From contig CAVRVH010000006.1 of the NCBI GenBank assembly GCA_963724665.1, forward strand, positions 1-64,000: a stretch of DNA of 64,000 nt. Reading direction: 5' to 3'. The notes under the pieces were generated by a model that saw nothing but the letters and a program-made list of their open reading frames with translations, made no database searches and was not told the DNA's origin. Source of the DNA: DASUPK01 sp963724665. GTDB taxonomy: Bacteria > Actinomycetota > Thermoleophilia > Solirubrobacterales > 70-9. This document shows positions 42,501 through 51,145 of the stretch, piece after piece (position 1 is the first letter of the stretch; each line of letters opens with the position of its first letter). The position numbers and the translations under genes are program-made.

Positions 42501-43973
42501 CCAGCGGGTCGCGAGGCGGAGGCGTTGGCGAGGAAGGTCGCGATCGCGTCGAAGAGGCGGAAGCGCGACTGCTCGTCCTCTGCCAGCGTCCGAATCGTCG
42601 CCTCGCCGACCCGCTCGGCGACCTCGGGGACGACGCGGGCGATCTCGGCCGCCCCGGCGCCCATCTCCCAGGCGAGCGCGACCGGGTCGGCCTCGCGGAC
42701 GTAGGAGCGGATCGCCTGCACCCAGGGCCAGTAGGGAGGCGCGCCCTCGCTCTCCTGGCAGCGCCCCCAGTGGACGTTCGCGCCGCGCAACCCGGGCGAA
42801 GGTCGCAACCTCCTCGGCGGTCCGCGTCTTGCCGATCCCCGGCTCGCCCGCGAGCAGGACGAGCTGGGCGCGGCCGCCGAGAGCTTCGTCGGCCGCCGCG
42901 CGGAGCTCGGCGAGCTCCGCCTCGCGACCGACGAAGACGCCGCCGGCGAGGCCCTCGAGCGGGTTCTCGGGCGGGCGGGCCGGCATCGGCGGCTCGGGGC
43001 GCGGCGCGTCGCGGATCTGCTCGAGGCGCTCGCGCACCGCGGCCGCCGACTCGGGGCGATCCTGCTGGCGACTTCGCCAGCAGCTCGGCGATCAGCTGGT
43101 CGAGCGCCGGCGGCACCGCCGGGTTGTGGCGCGAGGGTGCGACCGGCTCGGCGCTGAGGTGCTGGCCGATGACCGCCACCGCCTCGCCGCCGGTGAAGGG
43201 AGGCCGCCCGCAGACCATCTCGTAGAGCATCACCCCGAGCGAGTAGAGGTCGGAGCGCGGTCCGGTGGTGCGCCCCAGAGCCTGCTCGGGCGGTAGGTAG
43301 GCGACCGTGCCGACCATCCCTCCGCCGCGGCCCGGCCCGGTGGCGGCGAGGCCGAAGTCGCCGAGCCGGGCGCGGCCATCCTCGTCGAGCCAGACGTTTG
43401 CCGGCTTCAGGTCGCGGTGGACGATCCCGCAGGCGTGGGCGTGCTCGAGCGCCCGGCAGACGTCGATCCCGATGCGCAGCGCCCGGTCGACAGCTCGAGG
43501 CCGTCGCCGTCGGGCGCAGCCGCGAGCAGGCCCTTGACGTCACCGCCGGCCATGTAGTCGCTGACGATGAAGGCGCGCCCGTCCTGCTCCCCGGTCTCGA
43601 AGACCGGGACGAGGTGGGGATGCTCGCCGAGCCGCTCCATCGCCTGCATCTCGCGCCGCGCCCTGGCCAGCGCCGTCTCCCCCAACCCGGCCGTGTCGAA
43701 CAGGGCCACCGCGACCTCGCGGCCGGAACTCGTCTCGTCGCGCGCCAGGAAGACGTCCTTGCGCCCGCCGCGGCCGATGAAGCCGACCATCTCGAGGTGA
43801 TCGGCGACGCGGCGCGGGGTGTCGTCGGGAAGCGGCGCCGCCGCGGGCGAGGCGGGCTCGGCGAGGTCAGCGCTCGCGCCCCCGGTTTGCTCGAGCCGCG
43901 TCCCGCAGGAATCGCAGAACGTCGCCCCTTCCCGGTTCTCGTTGCCGCACGAGGGGCAGATCATGATCACCAT
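39599..43973 (-). pseudogene. Giant zinc-ribbon Ser/Thr kinase - AAA/TPR ATPase - guanylate/adenylate cyclase, many frameshifts
   Basis: One signalling protein of ~1450 residues. Order: zinc ribbon (MICPSCGNENREGATFCDSC), kinase (EMVGFIGRGGRKDVFLARDE, ACGIVHRDLKPANVWLDEDG, RLGDFGLA, MVGTVAYLPPEQALGR, DLYSLGVMLYEMVCGRPPF), AAA/STAND ATPase (LVLLAGEPGIGKTRTAEEVA, LVVVLDDLHWADEPSLLLLE, RQTEGNPFFVGEVVRLLASE), TPR-like repeats (NGVEANTEVIGLARKLGDRE, YLWHIPILRGMRAMIDGRFE), and a class III cyclase (VTILFSDIESSTAMTERLGD, YEVKNQGDGFMLVFPS, RVRIGLHTGEAI). The metal-binding Asp pair and Lys (VKNQGDG) are visible. At least ten indels split it. The stop TGA is at 39599. Confidence 0.85.
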
Positions 43974-44036
43974 TTTGGCGATCTGCGGCTCAAGGGCTGC
44001 TAACCCCTTGATCGGAGCCGGGACCGCGGTACCGGG

Positions 44037-44507
44037 TCAGTCAGGTTCGACGTCGCGGGGCGCCGGGCGGACGACGATCACCTCGCCGGGCGCCGACTCG
44101 AGAAGCCAGGCGACATCCGCAGGGTCGAGGCCGTCGCTGACGGCCGTGGCGGCCGGGACGACAAGGCGGTCGAAGCGCTCGGACTCGACCAGCTTGCGCA
44201 GCGCGTGGCGGGCAGAACGGCCCGTCTCGATCCGGGTGTCCACGGGGATTCCCTGCTCGGCCGCCCGCTGCTCGATCGCATCGAGCAGCGGCATCGCCGA
44301 CTCGCAGCGCGCCGGGAGTGCGGTCTCCGGCGAGAGGTACAGAGGGATCTCGGCGATGTAGGCCGGAACGAGGGTCGCCTCCTCCGCCTTTGCCAGGCGG
44401 ATCGCCGCCTGGAGCGTCCGCTCGGAGATCGAGTCGCCCAGGAACGGGAAGAGGATCCTGTGCTCGCCGCTTGACTTGCTGCCGTTCTTCTTGCCCATCC
44501 CCATCAT
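44037..44507 (-). CDS. Universal-stress-like protein of the kdp cluster
   Basis: 156 residues: EHRILFPFLGDSISERTLQA, AIRLAKAEEATLVPAYIAEI, VDTRIETGRSARHALRKLVE, FDRLVVPAATAVSDGLDPAD, LLESAPGEVIVVRPAPRDV. It has the Usp fold but lacks the G-x2-G-x9-G(S/T) nucleotide loop, so it is probably a non-ATP-binding type. It overlaps the kdpD stop by ATGA and is last in the kdp transcript. Confidence 0.8.
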   Translation of the reverse strand: MMGMGKKNGSKSSGEHRILFPFLGDSISERTLQAAIRLAKAEEATLVPAYIAEIPLYLSPETALPARCESAMPLLDAIEQRAAEQGIPVDTRIETGRSARHALRKLVESERFDRLVVPAATAVSDGLDPADVAWLLESAPGEVIVVRPAPRDVEPD

Positions 44508-45668
44508 CGCGATCCCTCCTCCCCGCCACGCCCTGTCCGATCCGCGACGATCCTCAGGTCGACCCCGGGGAGCAGCCGCATCAGGCGGTTTGGAAGCGGC
44601 TCGGACAGGCGGCCGAGTCGTCCCCCGCTCTGGTGCGGGCGCCCGATCAGGACGTAGGTCGTTCCCCGGTCTGTCGCAACCCTCGCCGCGGTCTCGGCCA
44701 CGTCGCGACCTTGCTCCACCAGCAGGTGGGCGCCGAGCACCGAGGCCAGCTTGCGCAGCGCGTGAAGCTGATCAGCCTCCTCGTCACCGGGCGCGGAGGA
44801 CTGCACGTAGAGCAGATCGAGCTCCGCCCCGAGGCGCTGGGCGGAGCGCCATGCCCGGCGCACCAGCCGCTGGGAGCTCGGCCGTGGGGTGATCAGCGCC
44901 AGGAGTCGCTCCCCGACCGCCTGCGTAGCCGCCGTCTCCCTCAGCCTGTCGTCCCGGGTCCCGAGGGCCTCCGGCGCGATCAGTCGCTTCGCCTCAACCT
45001 CCTCGGCGACCTGCCGCAGCGCGACCTCGCGCAGGGCGGCGAGGTTCTCGATCTTGAAGAAACCGCCGAGCGCAGCGTCCACCCGCTCGGGCGGGTAGAC
45101 CTTGCCGTCGCGGAGACGCTCGAGCAGCGCCTCAGGCGTGAGGTCGATCAGGATCACCTCGTCGGCGGTCCCCAGAACCGAGTCGGGAAAGGTCTCCCGC
45201 ACCCGGACCCCGGTCAGCTCGGCCACCTGATCGTTGAGCGACTCCAGGTGCTGGACGTTGACGGTGGAGAAGACGTCTATTCCCGCTTCCAGCACGTCCT
45301 CGATGTCCTCGTAGCGCTTCTCGTGCCTCATTCCGGGGGCGTTGGTATGGGCCAGCTCGTCGATCAGCGCCAGGTCCGGGCGCCCTGGCGATCACCGCAT
45401 CGGTATCCATCTCCCGCACGACCGTGTCCCGGTAGGGAACCCGCAACTCGGGAACCGCCTCGAAACCCTCGGCGAGAGCCATCGTCTCGCGGCGCTCGTG
45501 CGGTTCCAGGTAGCCGATCACGACGTCCTCCCCGGCTTCCGCCTCGGCGTGCCCCTCCTGAAGCATCCGATAGGTCTTTCCCACCCCAGCGGCCATCCCG
45601 AGGAACACCTTGTAGTGGCCGCGGGTGCCCTCTGTGGGTGGATCATCGGTTCTCTGAAGCTCGGCCAT
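44504..45668 (-). pseudogene. kdpD: KdpD sensor domain without kinase, frameshifted
   Basis: About 388 residues: the ATG at 45668 reads MAELQRTDDPPTEGTRGHYK, VFLGMAAGVGKTYRMLQEGH (Walker A), DVVIGYLEPHERRETMALAE; after an indel near 45385 RHEKRYEDIEDVLEAGIDVF, STVNVQHLESLNDQVAELTG, VRVRETFPDSVLGTADEVIL and a UspA-like domain (LLALITPRPSSQRLVRRAWR, TTYVLIGRPHQSGG). It ends where full KdpD would start its membrane segments and histidine kinase, so it is the short KdpD form. No kdpE is seen. It should sense K+/c-di-AMP or scaffold the pump. Confidence 0.88.
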
Positions 45669-45669
45669 C

Positions 45670-46166
45670 TCATGCCTCTGCGCTCGCGCCGTCAAGTGCA
45701 TCGATCGCGGCACGGAGATCAGCCCTGAAGGCTCCCCGTGTCGTAGGTGAGTAAAGCGGTCCGGCGGGATCGATGAGCAGAAGGCGCAGACGCGCCGCTC
45801 CCCTTGGATCGATCGGCTGGCCGCATCGCAGCATCCGCTCCGCGATGCAGATCTCGTTCTCCGCATGGAGCACTTCGTCGTGGTCCGGGGCAACGGCCGA
45901 GCCAGGGCCGAGAGATGGGGCCGCTTCTCTGAGGCCGGCCAGCGCATCGGCGAGCTGGCGCCGGCTGCCGGGTCCCACCAGTTGGGAGGCACGTGCGGCG
46001 AGCGCCGCCGATTCCCGCTCCTCGGCTCCCGCGGCGAGAGCCAGGTCGAGCGAAGACCGGCGAAGCCGGGAGAGGATTCGACCAGCGAGGCGGCGGGGCG
46101 GCGGCCGGTCTGCAGTTAACGGGGGTCGCCGGCCGAGCGTGAGCTGACCTGCGCCGGCCACCTCAT
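45670..46166 (-). pseudogene. Hypothetical protein between kdpB and kdpD
   Basis: The probable ATG at 46166 (MRWPAQVSSRSAGDPR) overlaps the end of kdpB and, after one frameshift, the frame runs LAGRILSRLRRSSLDLALAA, EERESAALAARASQLVGPGS, RRQLADALAGLREAAPSLGP, LHAENEICIAERMLRCGQPI, ADLRAAIDALDGASAEA. It is helical and Arg/Ala-rich, no family known. The stop overlaps the kdpD start region by one nt spacing (45670 vs 45668), so it is part of the operon. Confidence 0.5.
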
Positions 46167-48227
46167 GCCCCAGGATGTTGTGGACGATCAGGTCGATCAG
46201 CTTGATCCCGATGAAGGGGGCGATCAGACCGCCGAGGCCGTAGATCAGCATGTTTCGCCGCAGCAGCGCGGTCGCGCCCACGGGCCTGTAGCGCACCCCG
46301 CGCAGCGAGAGCGGGATCAGCAGCGGGATGATCAGCGCGTTGAAGATGACCGCTGAGAGAATCGCCGACTGGGCGTGCCGAGTGACATGATGTTCAGGGC
46401 ATCGAGCGGGCCCTTCCCTCCCCGGTAGCGGCATAGGTCGTCGCAAACATCGCCGGCAGGATCGCGAAGTACTTGGCGACGTCGTTGGCGATCGAGAAGG
46501 TGGTCAGCGCGCCGCGGGTGATCAGCAGCTGCTTGCCGACCTCGACGATCTCGATCAGCTTGGTGGGATTGGAGTCGAGGTCGACCATGTTCCCCGCCTC
46601 CCGGGCGGCCTGGGTGCCGGTGTTCATGGTGACGCCGACGTCGGCCTGGGCCAGGGCCGGGGCATCGTTGGTTCCGTCGCCGGTCATCGCGATCAGGCGC
46701 CCGTCGGCCTGCTGCTCCTTGATCAACTCCAGCTTGCGCTCCGGGGTCGCCTCGGCGAGGAAGTCGTCCACCCCCGCCTCCTCGGCGATCTTCGCCGCGG
46801 TCAGGCGGTTGTCGCCGGTGACCATGATCGTGCGGATGCCCATCGCCCGCAGCTCGTCGAAGCGGACCGCCATCCCCTCCTTGACAACGTCCTTGAGGTA
46901 GATGACGCCGAGCACGACGCTGTCGCGCGATACGGCCAGCGGCGTACCGCCCTCGCGGGCGATCCTCTCCAGCTCCGCGTCGAGCTGGGGGGGAGCCTGA
47001 CCCCCCTCGGATGAGATCCAGGCCTTGATCGAGTCCCCCGCCCCCTTGCGCAGCTGGGTCCCGTTGAAGTCGACGCCGCTCATCCGGGTTTCGGCGCTGA
47101 ACGGGACGAAATCCGGCTCGTGACCGGCGAAGTCGTGCTCGCGCACGCCGAAGCCCTTGGCCAGCACCACGATCGAGCGGCCCTCCGGGGTCTCGTCGGC
47201 CAGCGAGGACATCTGCGCTGCCTCGGCGAGGTCGTGATCGGAGACGCCGGGCATCGGGATGAACTCGGTCGCCTCGCGGTTTCCGAGGGTGATCGTGCCC
47301 GGTCTTGTCGAGCAGCAGGACGTCGCAGTCCCCCGAGGCCTCGACCGCGCGGCCCGAGAGGGCCAGCACGTTCCGGCGCACCAGGCGGTCCATGCCGGCG
47401 ATCCCGATCGCCGAGAGCAGCGCCCCGATCGTGGTCGGGATCAGCGCCACCAGCAGGGCGATCAGGGTCGTCTCGGAGAGCTGCGTGCCGGCGAAAAGCC
47501 CGAACGGCCTCAGCGAGACGATCACCAGGACGAAGACCAGCGTCAGGGCGGCGAGCAGGATTCCCAGGGCGATCTCGTTGGGAGTCTTCCGTCTCTCCGC
47601 TCCTTCGACCAGCGCGATCATCCGGTCGAGGAACGACTTGCCCGGCTCCTGGGTGATCTCGACCACGATCCGGTCGGAGAGAACCTTGGTGGAGCCGGTG
47701 ACGGCGCTGCGGTCACCGCCCGCCTCGCGGATCACGGGTGCCGACTCCCCCGTGATCGCCGACTCGTCGACCGAGGCGATGCCCTCGATCACGGTGCCGT
47801 CGCCCGGGATCGGCTCCCCCGCCTCGACCACGACGACGTCGCCGCGGACCAGCTCCGATGCGGGTCTGGTGCCGCCGTCGCGGAGGTTTGCGACGGTCTC
47901 CGTCCTCATCGCCCTCAGGCTCGCTGCCTGGGCACGCCCCCGACCTTCCGCGAGGGCCTCGGCGAGGTTGGCGAAGATCACGGTTAGCCAGAGCCAGAAG
48001 GAGACGCTGAAGGTGAACCACGAAGGCTCGTGACCACCGCCCAGCGGGGGGCCGCCGAAGACCTGAATCAGCCAGGCGACGGTGGTGATGACGGCGCCGA
48101 TCTCGACCACGAACATCACCGGGTTGCGGAGCTGGATGCGCGGATCGAGCTTCGTCAACGACTCGAGCAGGGCCGGCCGCAGAATCTCGCGGTCGAAGAG
48201 GGAGCGGGGCTGGTTGTCGGTTGTCAT
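46164..48227 (-). pseudogene. kdpB: Potassium-transporting ATPase B subunit, frameshifted
   Basis: KdpB is the P-type ATPase that drives K+ uptake through KdpA. TM segments and cytoplasmic loops are in order: VEIGAVITTVAWLIQVFGG, IEGIASVDESAITGESAPVI (TGES), LIALLVALIPTTIGALLSAI (GIAGMDR follows), phosphorylation site LLLDKTG[T] at 47300 where one extra base shifts the frame to TITLGNREATEFIPMPGV, SGVDFNGTQLRKGAGDSIKA (KGA nucleotide site), TIMVTGDNRLTAAKIAEEAG, IAMTGDGTNDAPALAQADVG. The end SAILSAVIFNALIIPLLIPL, GIKLIDLIVHNILG is in a third frame. About 685 residues. Confidence 0.93.
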
Positions 48228-48877
48228 TTGACCGGCGCCTCCTGATCAAGCGCGATGTTGAGTTCGAGCACGTTGACGCCGGGCTCCCCGAAGAGGCCGA
48301 GGAAGCGGCCGTCGGTGTGATCTGAGATCAGGCTGTCGACCTTGGCGAGCGGCAGGTTGCGGACGGCGGCGATCCGGTGGGCCTGGATGCGCGCGTTGGC
48401 CTGCGAGATCTGCGGATCGACCCCCGAAGCCGATTGGGTGATCGCGTCGACCGGAACCCGGTCCTTGGTCAGGGTGCGGTCGAAGGGCCGCTCGAGCTTC
48501 AGATAGGCGGCCAGGTTGGCCTCCACCAGGTCCCGAGCGTCCTTGCTGTTCGGCCCGAGGTTGCTGAAGTAGGTGACGTCGGGCGTGTAGCCGGTCTGGG
48601 AGGGCCGGGGCTGGAAGTACCGGGGGTCGGGCGCGAGCACCGGGTTGCCGTCCGCGTCGACCTTCGGCTTGCCGTTCTTGCCCAGCACCGGCCTCGAGAA
48701 GGACTGGGCGATCAGGCTGGAGCCGACCAGTTTCCCGTTCACGCTCAGGCGTGAGCCGTTGGCGTGGCCCGGGAAGACGACCTGGGCGATGCCGGTCATC
48801 GCGAGCGGATAGGCCAGCCCGAAGAGGACCGTGAAGGCGATCACCGCAAGCAGGGAGGTCAGGGCGGTGCGGCGCAT
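48224..48877 (-). CDS. kdpC: Potassium-transporting ATPase C subunit
   Basis: 217 residues. The ATG at 48877 is chosen because the single N-terminal membrane helix (TALTSLLAVIAFTVLFGLAY PLAM) begins there; the upstream extension is low-quality. SRLSVNGKLVGSSLIAQSFS, FQPRPSQTGYTPDVTYFSNL (GPNSKDARD follows), PVDAITQSASGVDPQISQAN, ARIQAHRIAAVRNLP are KdpC hallmarks. The insert with PKVDADGNPVLAPDPRY is longer than in E. coli. Its stop overlaps the kdpB start by ATGA, so C is translated immediately before B. Confidence 0.95.
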   Translation of the reverse strand: MRRTALTSLLAVIAFTVLFGLAYPLAMTGIAQVVFPGHANGSRLSVNGKLVGSSLIAQSFSRPVLGKNGKPKVDADGNPVLAPDPRYFQPRPSQTGYTPDVTYFSNLGPNSKDARDLVEANLAAYLKLERPFDRTLTKDRVPVDAITQSASGVDPQISQANARIQAHRIAAVRNLPLAKVDSLISDHTDGRFLGLFGEPGVNVLELNIALDQEAPVK

Positions 48878-48878
48878 C

Positions 48879-49028
48879 TCAGAGATGCCTCCACCTAGAG
48901 GTCCGGCGGACGGGTCCGAGCAGTAGGGCTGTGTGAGCGAGCGCCCCCACCAGGAGCGCGAGCAGGCTGAGGGCGGCGGCATAGATGGCCACGGCCGCGA
49001 GCAGGGTGAGCAGAGTCCGGCCGCCCAT
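48879..49028 (-). CDS. Small membrane protein between kdpA and kdpC
   Basis: 49 residues: MGGRTLLTLLAAVAIYAAAL, SLLALLVGALAHTALLLGPV, RRTSRWRHL. Its ATG overlaps the kdpA stop (TGATG) and its stop lies one nt before the kdpC start, exactly in operon register. Two short hydrophobic segments are visible. It is too short for the automatic gene length cut-offs. The function is unknown; it may stabilise the complex as KdpF does. Confidence 0.7.
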   Translation of the reverse strand: MGGRTLLTLLAAVAIYAAALSLLALLVGALAHTALLLGPVRRTSRWRHL

Positions 49029-50782
49029 CAGAACAGCCTCGTGGTCAGGCTCTGGACGATCGGTCCGAGCAGAAGGGCCGGGAAGAAGGTGAGGGCGCCG
49101 ACCAGAATGATCACGCCGACAAGCAGCACGACGAAGGTCGGGGTATCGGTCCGCATCGTTCCCGGCCCGACCGGAGCGACCTTCTTGCCGGCGAGCGAGC
49201 CGGCGACGGCGAGGACGAGGATGATCGGGATGAACCGGGCCAAAGTCATCGTCGCGCCGCCGAGCAGGTCGGCGAAGGAGATCCCGTAGGCGCCGGCGTT
49301 CCCGGGTGGGTTGGGCTGGACGAACCCGGTGTAGCCGGCGAAGGCGGAGCCGTTGTTGTTGGCCTGGGAGAGGTAGGCGTAGAGCGTCTCGGAGAAACCC
49401 TGCGGGCCGCTGGCGAAGATCGACCTGGTCCCGGCCCGGGTGGCGGTCGCCAGGCCGGCTGTGACCAGCACGGCCAGCGGCGTGAACAGGACCCCGAGCG
49501 AGATCAGCTTTATCTCCCGCGCCGCGACCTTCTTGCCCAGGTACTCGGGCGTCCTGCCCACCATCAGGCCGCCGATGAACACCGCGAGCAGGACGAACAG
49601 CAGCATCGAGTAGAGCCCTGTGCCCACACCTCCGAAAACGACCTCGCTCGCCGCCAGTCCCGACATCGGCACCGAACCACCCAGTCCCGTGTAGGACTCA
49701 TGCGCGGAGTCGACCGAGCCGTTCGAGGTGACCGTGGTGGTGGTCGCCCAGAGGGCCGACTCGGCGATCCCGTTTCGCTGCTCCTTGCCCTCCATGTTCC
49801 CGCCGGTCGAGCCATCCATCGCCAGCGTGGGAGAGCCCGCGGCGTGCTGGGCCGGCGTGCCGTGCTGTTCGGAGGGGATGATCACCGCGATGAAGACGGC
49901 GTAGATCGCCAGCATCGCGGCGAAGATCGCCCAGCCCTCGCGGGTACGGCCGACCAGCTTCCCGTAGGTGTAGGTCAGCGCCGCCGGGATCAGGATGATC
50001 GAGAGCAGCTCGAGCATGTTGGTGAGCTGGTTCGCGTTCTCGAAGGGCATCGACGAGTTGACGTTGAAGAAGCCGCCGCCGTTCGTTCCCAGCTGCTTGA
50101 TCGCGATCTGCGACGCGGCCGGGCCCAGGGCCAGGGTCTGACCGGCGCCCTCCAGGGTGTGCCCGACCACCGACCCGTCGAGCGTCTGGATGACGCCCTG
50201 GGAGACGAGCACCAGCCCGACGATCACCGAGAGCGGCAGCAGGACGTAGTAGAGGCTGCGGGTCAGGTCCTGCCAGAAGTTGCCCAGCCCGTTGCCGCTG
50301 CGGCCGACGATGCCGCGGATGAAGGCCAGCAGGACGCATATGCCGACGGCGGGAGTGACGAAGTTCTCGACCGTGAGGCCCGCCATCTGGGCGAAGTAGG
50401 TGAGCGTCGTCTCGCCGCCGTAGTACTGCCAGTTGGTGTTGGAGACGAAGGAGGAGGCGGTGTTGAAGCTGACGTCCCACGGTCCGGAATCGAAGCCCTG
50501 CGGGTTGAACGGCTGGATCCCCTGGGTGCGCAGGATCAGGTAGAGCGCCACCCAGGAGAAGAGGGAGAAGAGGACCACGCTGCGCGCGTACTCCTTCCAG
50601 TCCTGCTCCTCGTCAGGGTTCACCCGCAGCACCCGGTAGGTGAGGCGCTCGAGCGGTCCGAGGACCGGGCTGAGGAGGACCCGTTGGCCCTCGAAGACGC
50701 GGGCCATGTAGGCGCCGAGAGGCGGCGTCAGCGCAATCAGGACGCCGAGGAAGAGAGCGACTTGCAGCCAACCCTGGGCCAT
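49028..50782 (-). CDS. kdpA: Potassium-transporting ATPase A subunit
   Basis: 584 residues, intact. KdpA is the channel-like K+-translocating subunit. It shows the four SKT-type filter regions: SFNTASSFVSNTNWQYYGGE, KQLGTNGGGFFNVNSSMPFE (NGGGF), EYLGKKVAAREIKL, SQANNNGSAFAGYTG. TM helices include LFLGVLIALTPPLGAYMARV and IILVLAVAGSLAGKK, ending FVVLLVGVIILVGALTFFPA. The Ala/Gly/Thr-rich loop with NMEGKEQRNG is present. Its start overlaps the kdpF stop (TGATG). Confidence 0.97.
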   Translation of the reverse strand: MAQGWLQVALFLGVLIALTPPLGAYMARVFEGQRVLLSPVLGPLERLTYRVLRVNPDEEQDWKEYARSVVLFSLFSWVALYLILRTQGIQPFNPQGFDSGPWDVSFNTASSFVSNTNWQYYGGETTLTYFAQMAGLTVENFVTPAVGICVLLAFIRGIVGRSGNGLGNFWQDLTRSLYYVLLPLSVIVGLVLVSQGVIQTLDGSVVGHTLEGAGQTLALGPAASQIAIKQLGTNGGGFFNVNSSMPFENANQLTNMLELLSIILIPAALTYTYGKLVGRTREGWAIFAAMLAIYAVFIAVIIPSEQHGTPAQHAAGSPTLAMDGSTGGNMEGKEQRNGIAESALWATTTTVTSNGSVDSAHESYTGLGGSVPMSGLAASEVVFGGVGTGLYSMLLFVLLAVFIGGLMVGRTPEYLGKKVAAREIKLISLGVLFTPLAVLVTAGLATATRAGTRSIFASGPQGFSETLYAYLSQANNNGSAFAGYTGFVQPNPPGNAGAYGISFADLLGGATMTLARFIPIILVLAVAGSLAGKKVAPVGPGTMRTDTPTFVVLLVGVIILVGALTFFPALLLGPIVQSLTTRLF

Positions 50783-50895
50783 CAGAGCTTCTCCCCGCGC
50801 ACCAGCGCGTAGAGCAGGTAGACGAAGACGAGCGCCGAGACGATCAATCCGAAGATGTCGGCGCCACTGAGGGCACCCAGCGGCAGCACGCTCAT
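50782..50895 (-). CDS. kdpF: Potassium-transporting ATPase F subunit
   Basis: 37 residues: MSVLPLGALSGADIFGLIVS, ALVFVYLLYALVRGEKL. One membrane helix followed by the LLYALVRxEKL end characteristic of KdpF, which stabilises the KdpABC complex. TGATG overlap with kdpA and ATGA overlap with the ORF upstream fix its place. Confidence 0.9.
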   Translation of the reverse strand: MSVLPLGALSGADIFGLIVSALVFVYLLYALVRGEKL

Positions 50896-51017
50896 ATCCG
50901 GTCGATCAGGTCGATCGCCCAGTAGAGGAGGGCGAAGAGGACCACCGCCAGCGCGATCGCAAAGAGATCGGCGACCGGGCTGCCGCCCCCTGGGAATATG
51001 TCAGCGCTCAGAAGCAC
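50892..51017 (-). CDS. Upstream small membrane protein of the kdp operon
   Basis: 41 residues with GTG start: VLLSADIFPGGGSPVADLFA, IALAVVLFALLYWAIDLIDRI. It has one membrane helix and ends ATGA over kdpF, so it is the first translated unit of the operon. On the minus strand a TTGACA at 51045-51040 may be its -35 box. The function is unknown; it resembles KdpF in size and may be an assembly or regulatory peptide. Confidence 0.65.
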   Translation of the reverse strand: MLLSADIFPGGGSPVADLFAIALAVVLFALLYWAIDLIDRI

Positions 51018-51145
51018 GAATCCAGTATTCGCGGGCGGCTGTCAAGACGGCATGTGGATTCGGCGCCCCGCCATAAAGAACTCGTCAAGGCCGCTGCGCG
51101 CAGCCGCGCCGCCTCCACCGGAGCGCTGCCATAGTTACCGCGCTG

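Noticed and set aside
45670..46446. Fusion of the kdpB C-terminus with the following hypothetical protein
   Set aside because: A TGA overlapping an ATG exists one base out of frame at the normal end of KdpB, so two genes with one indel are more likely.
51018..51145. c-di-AMP (ydaO-type) riboswitch before the kdp operon
   Set aside because: The upstream region is only about 130 nt and I could not find the conserved riboswitch segments; only a possible TTGACA box is visible.
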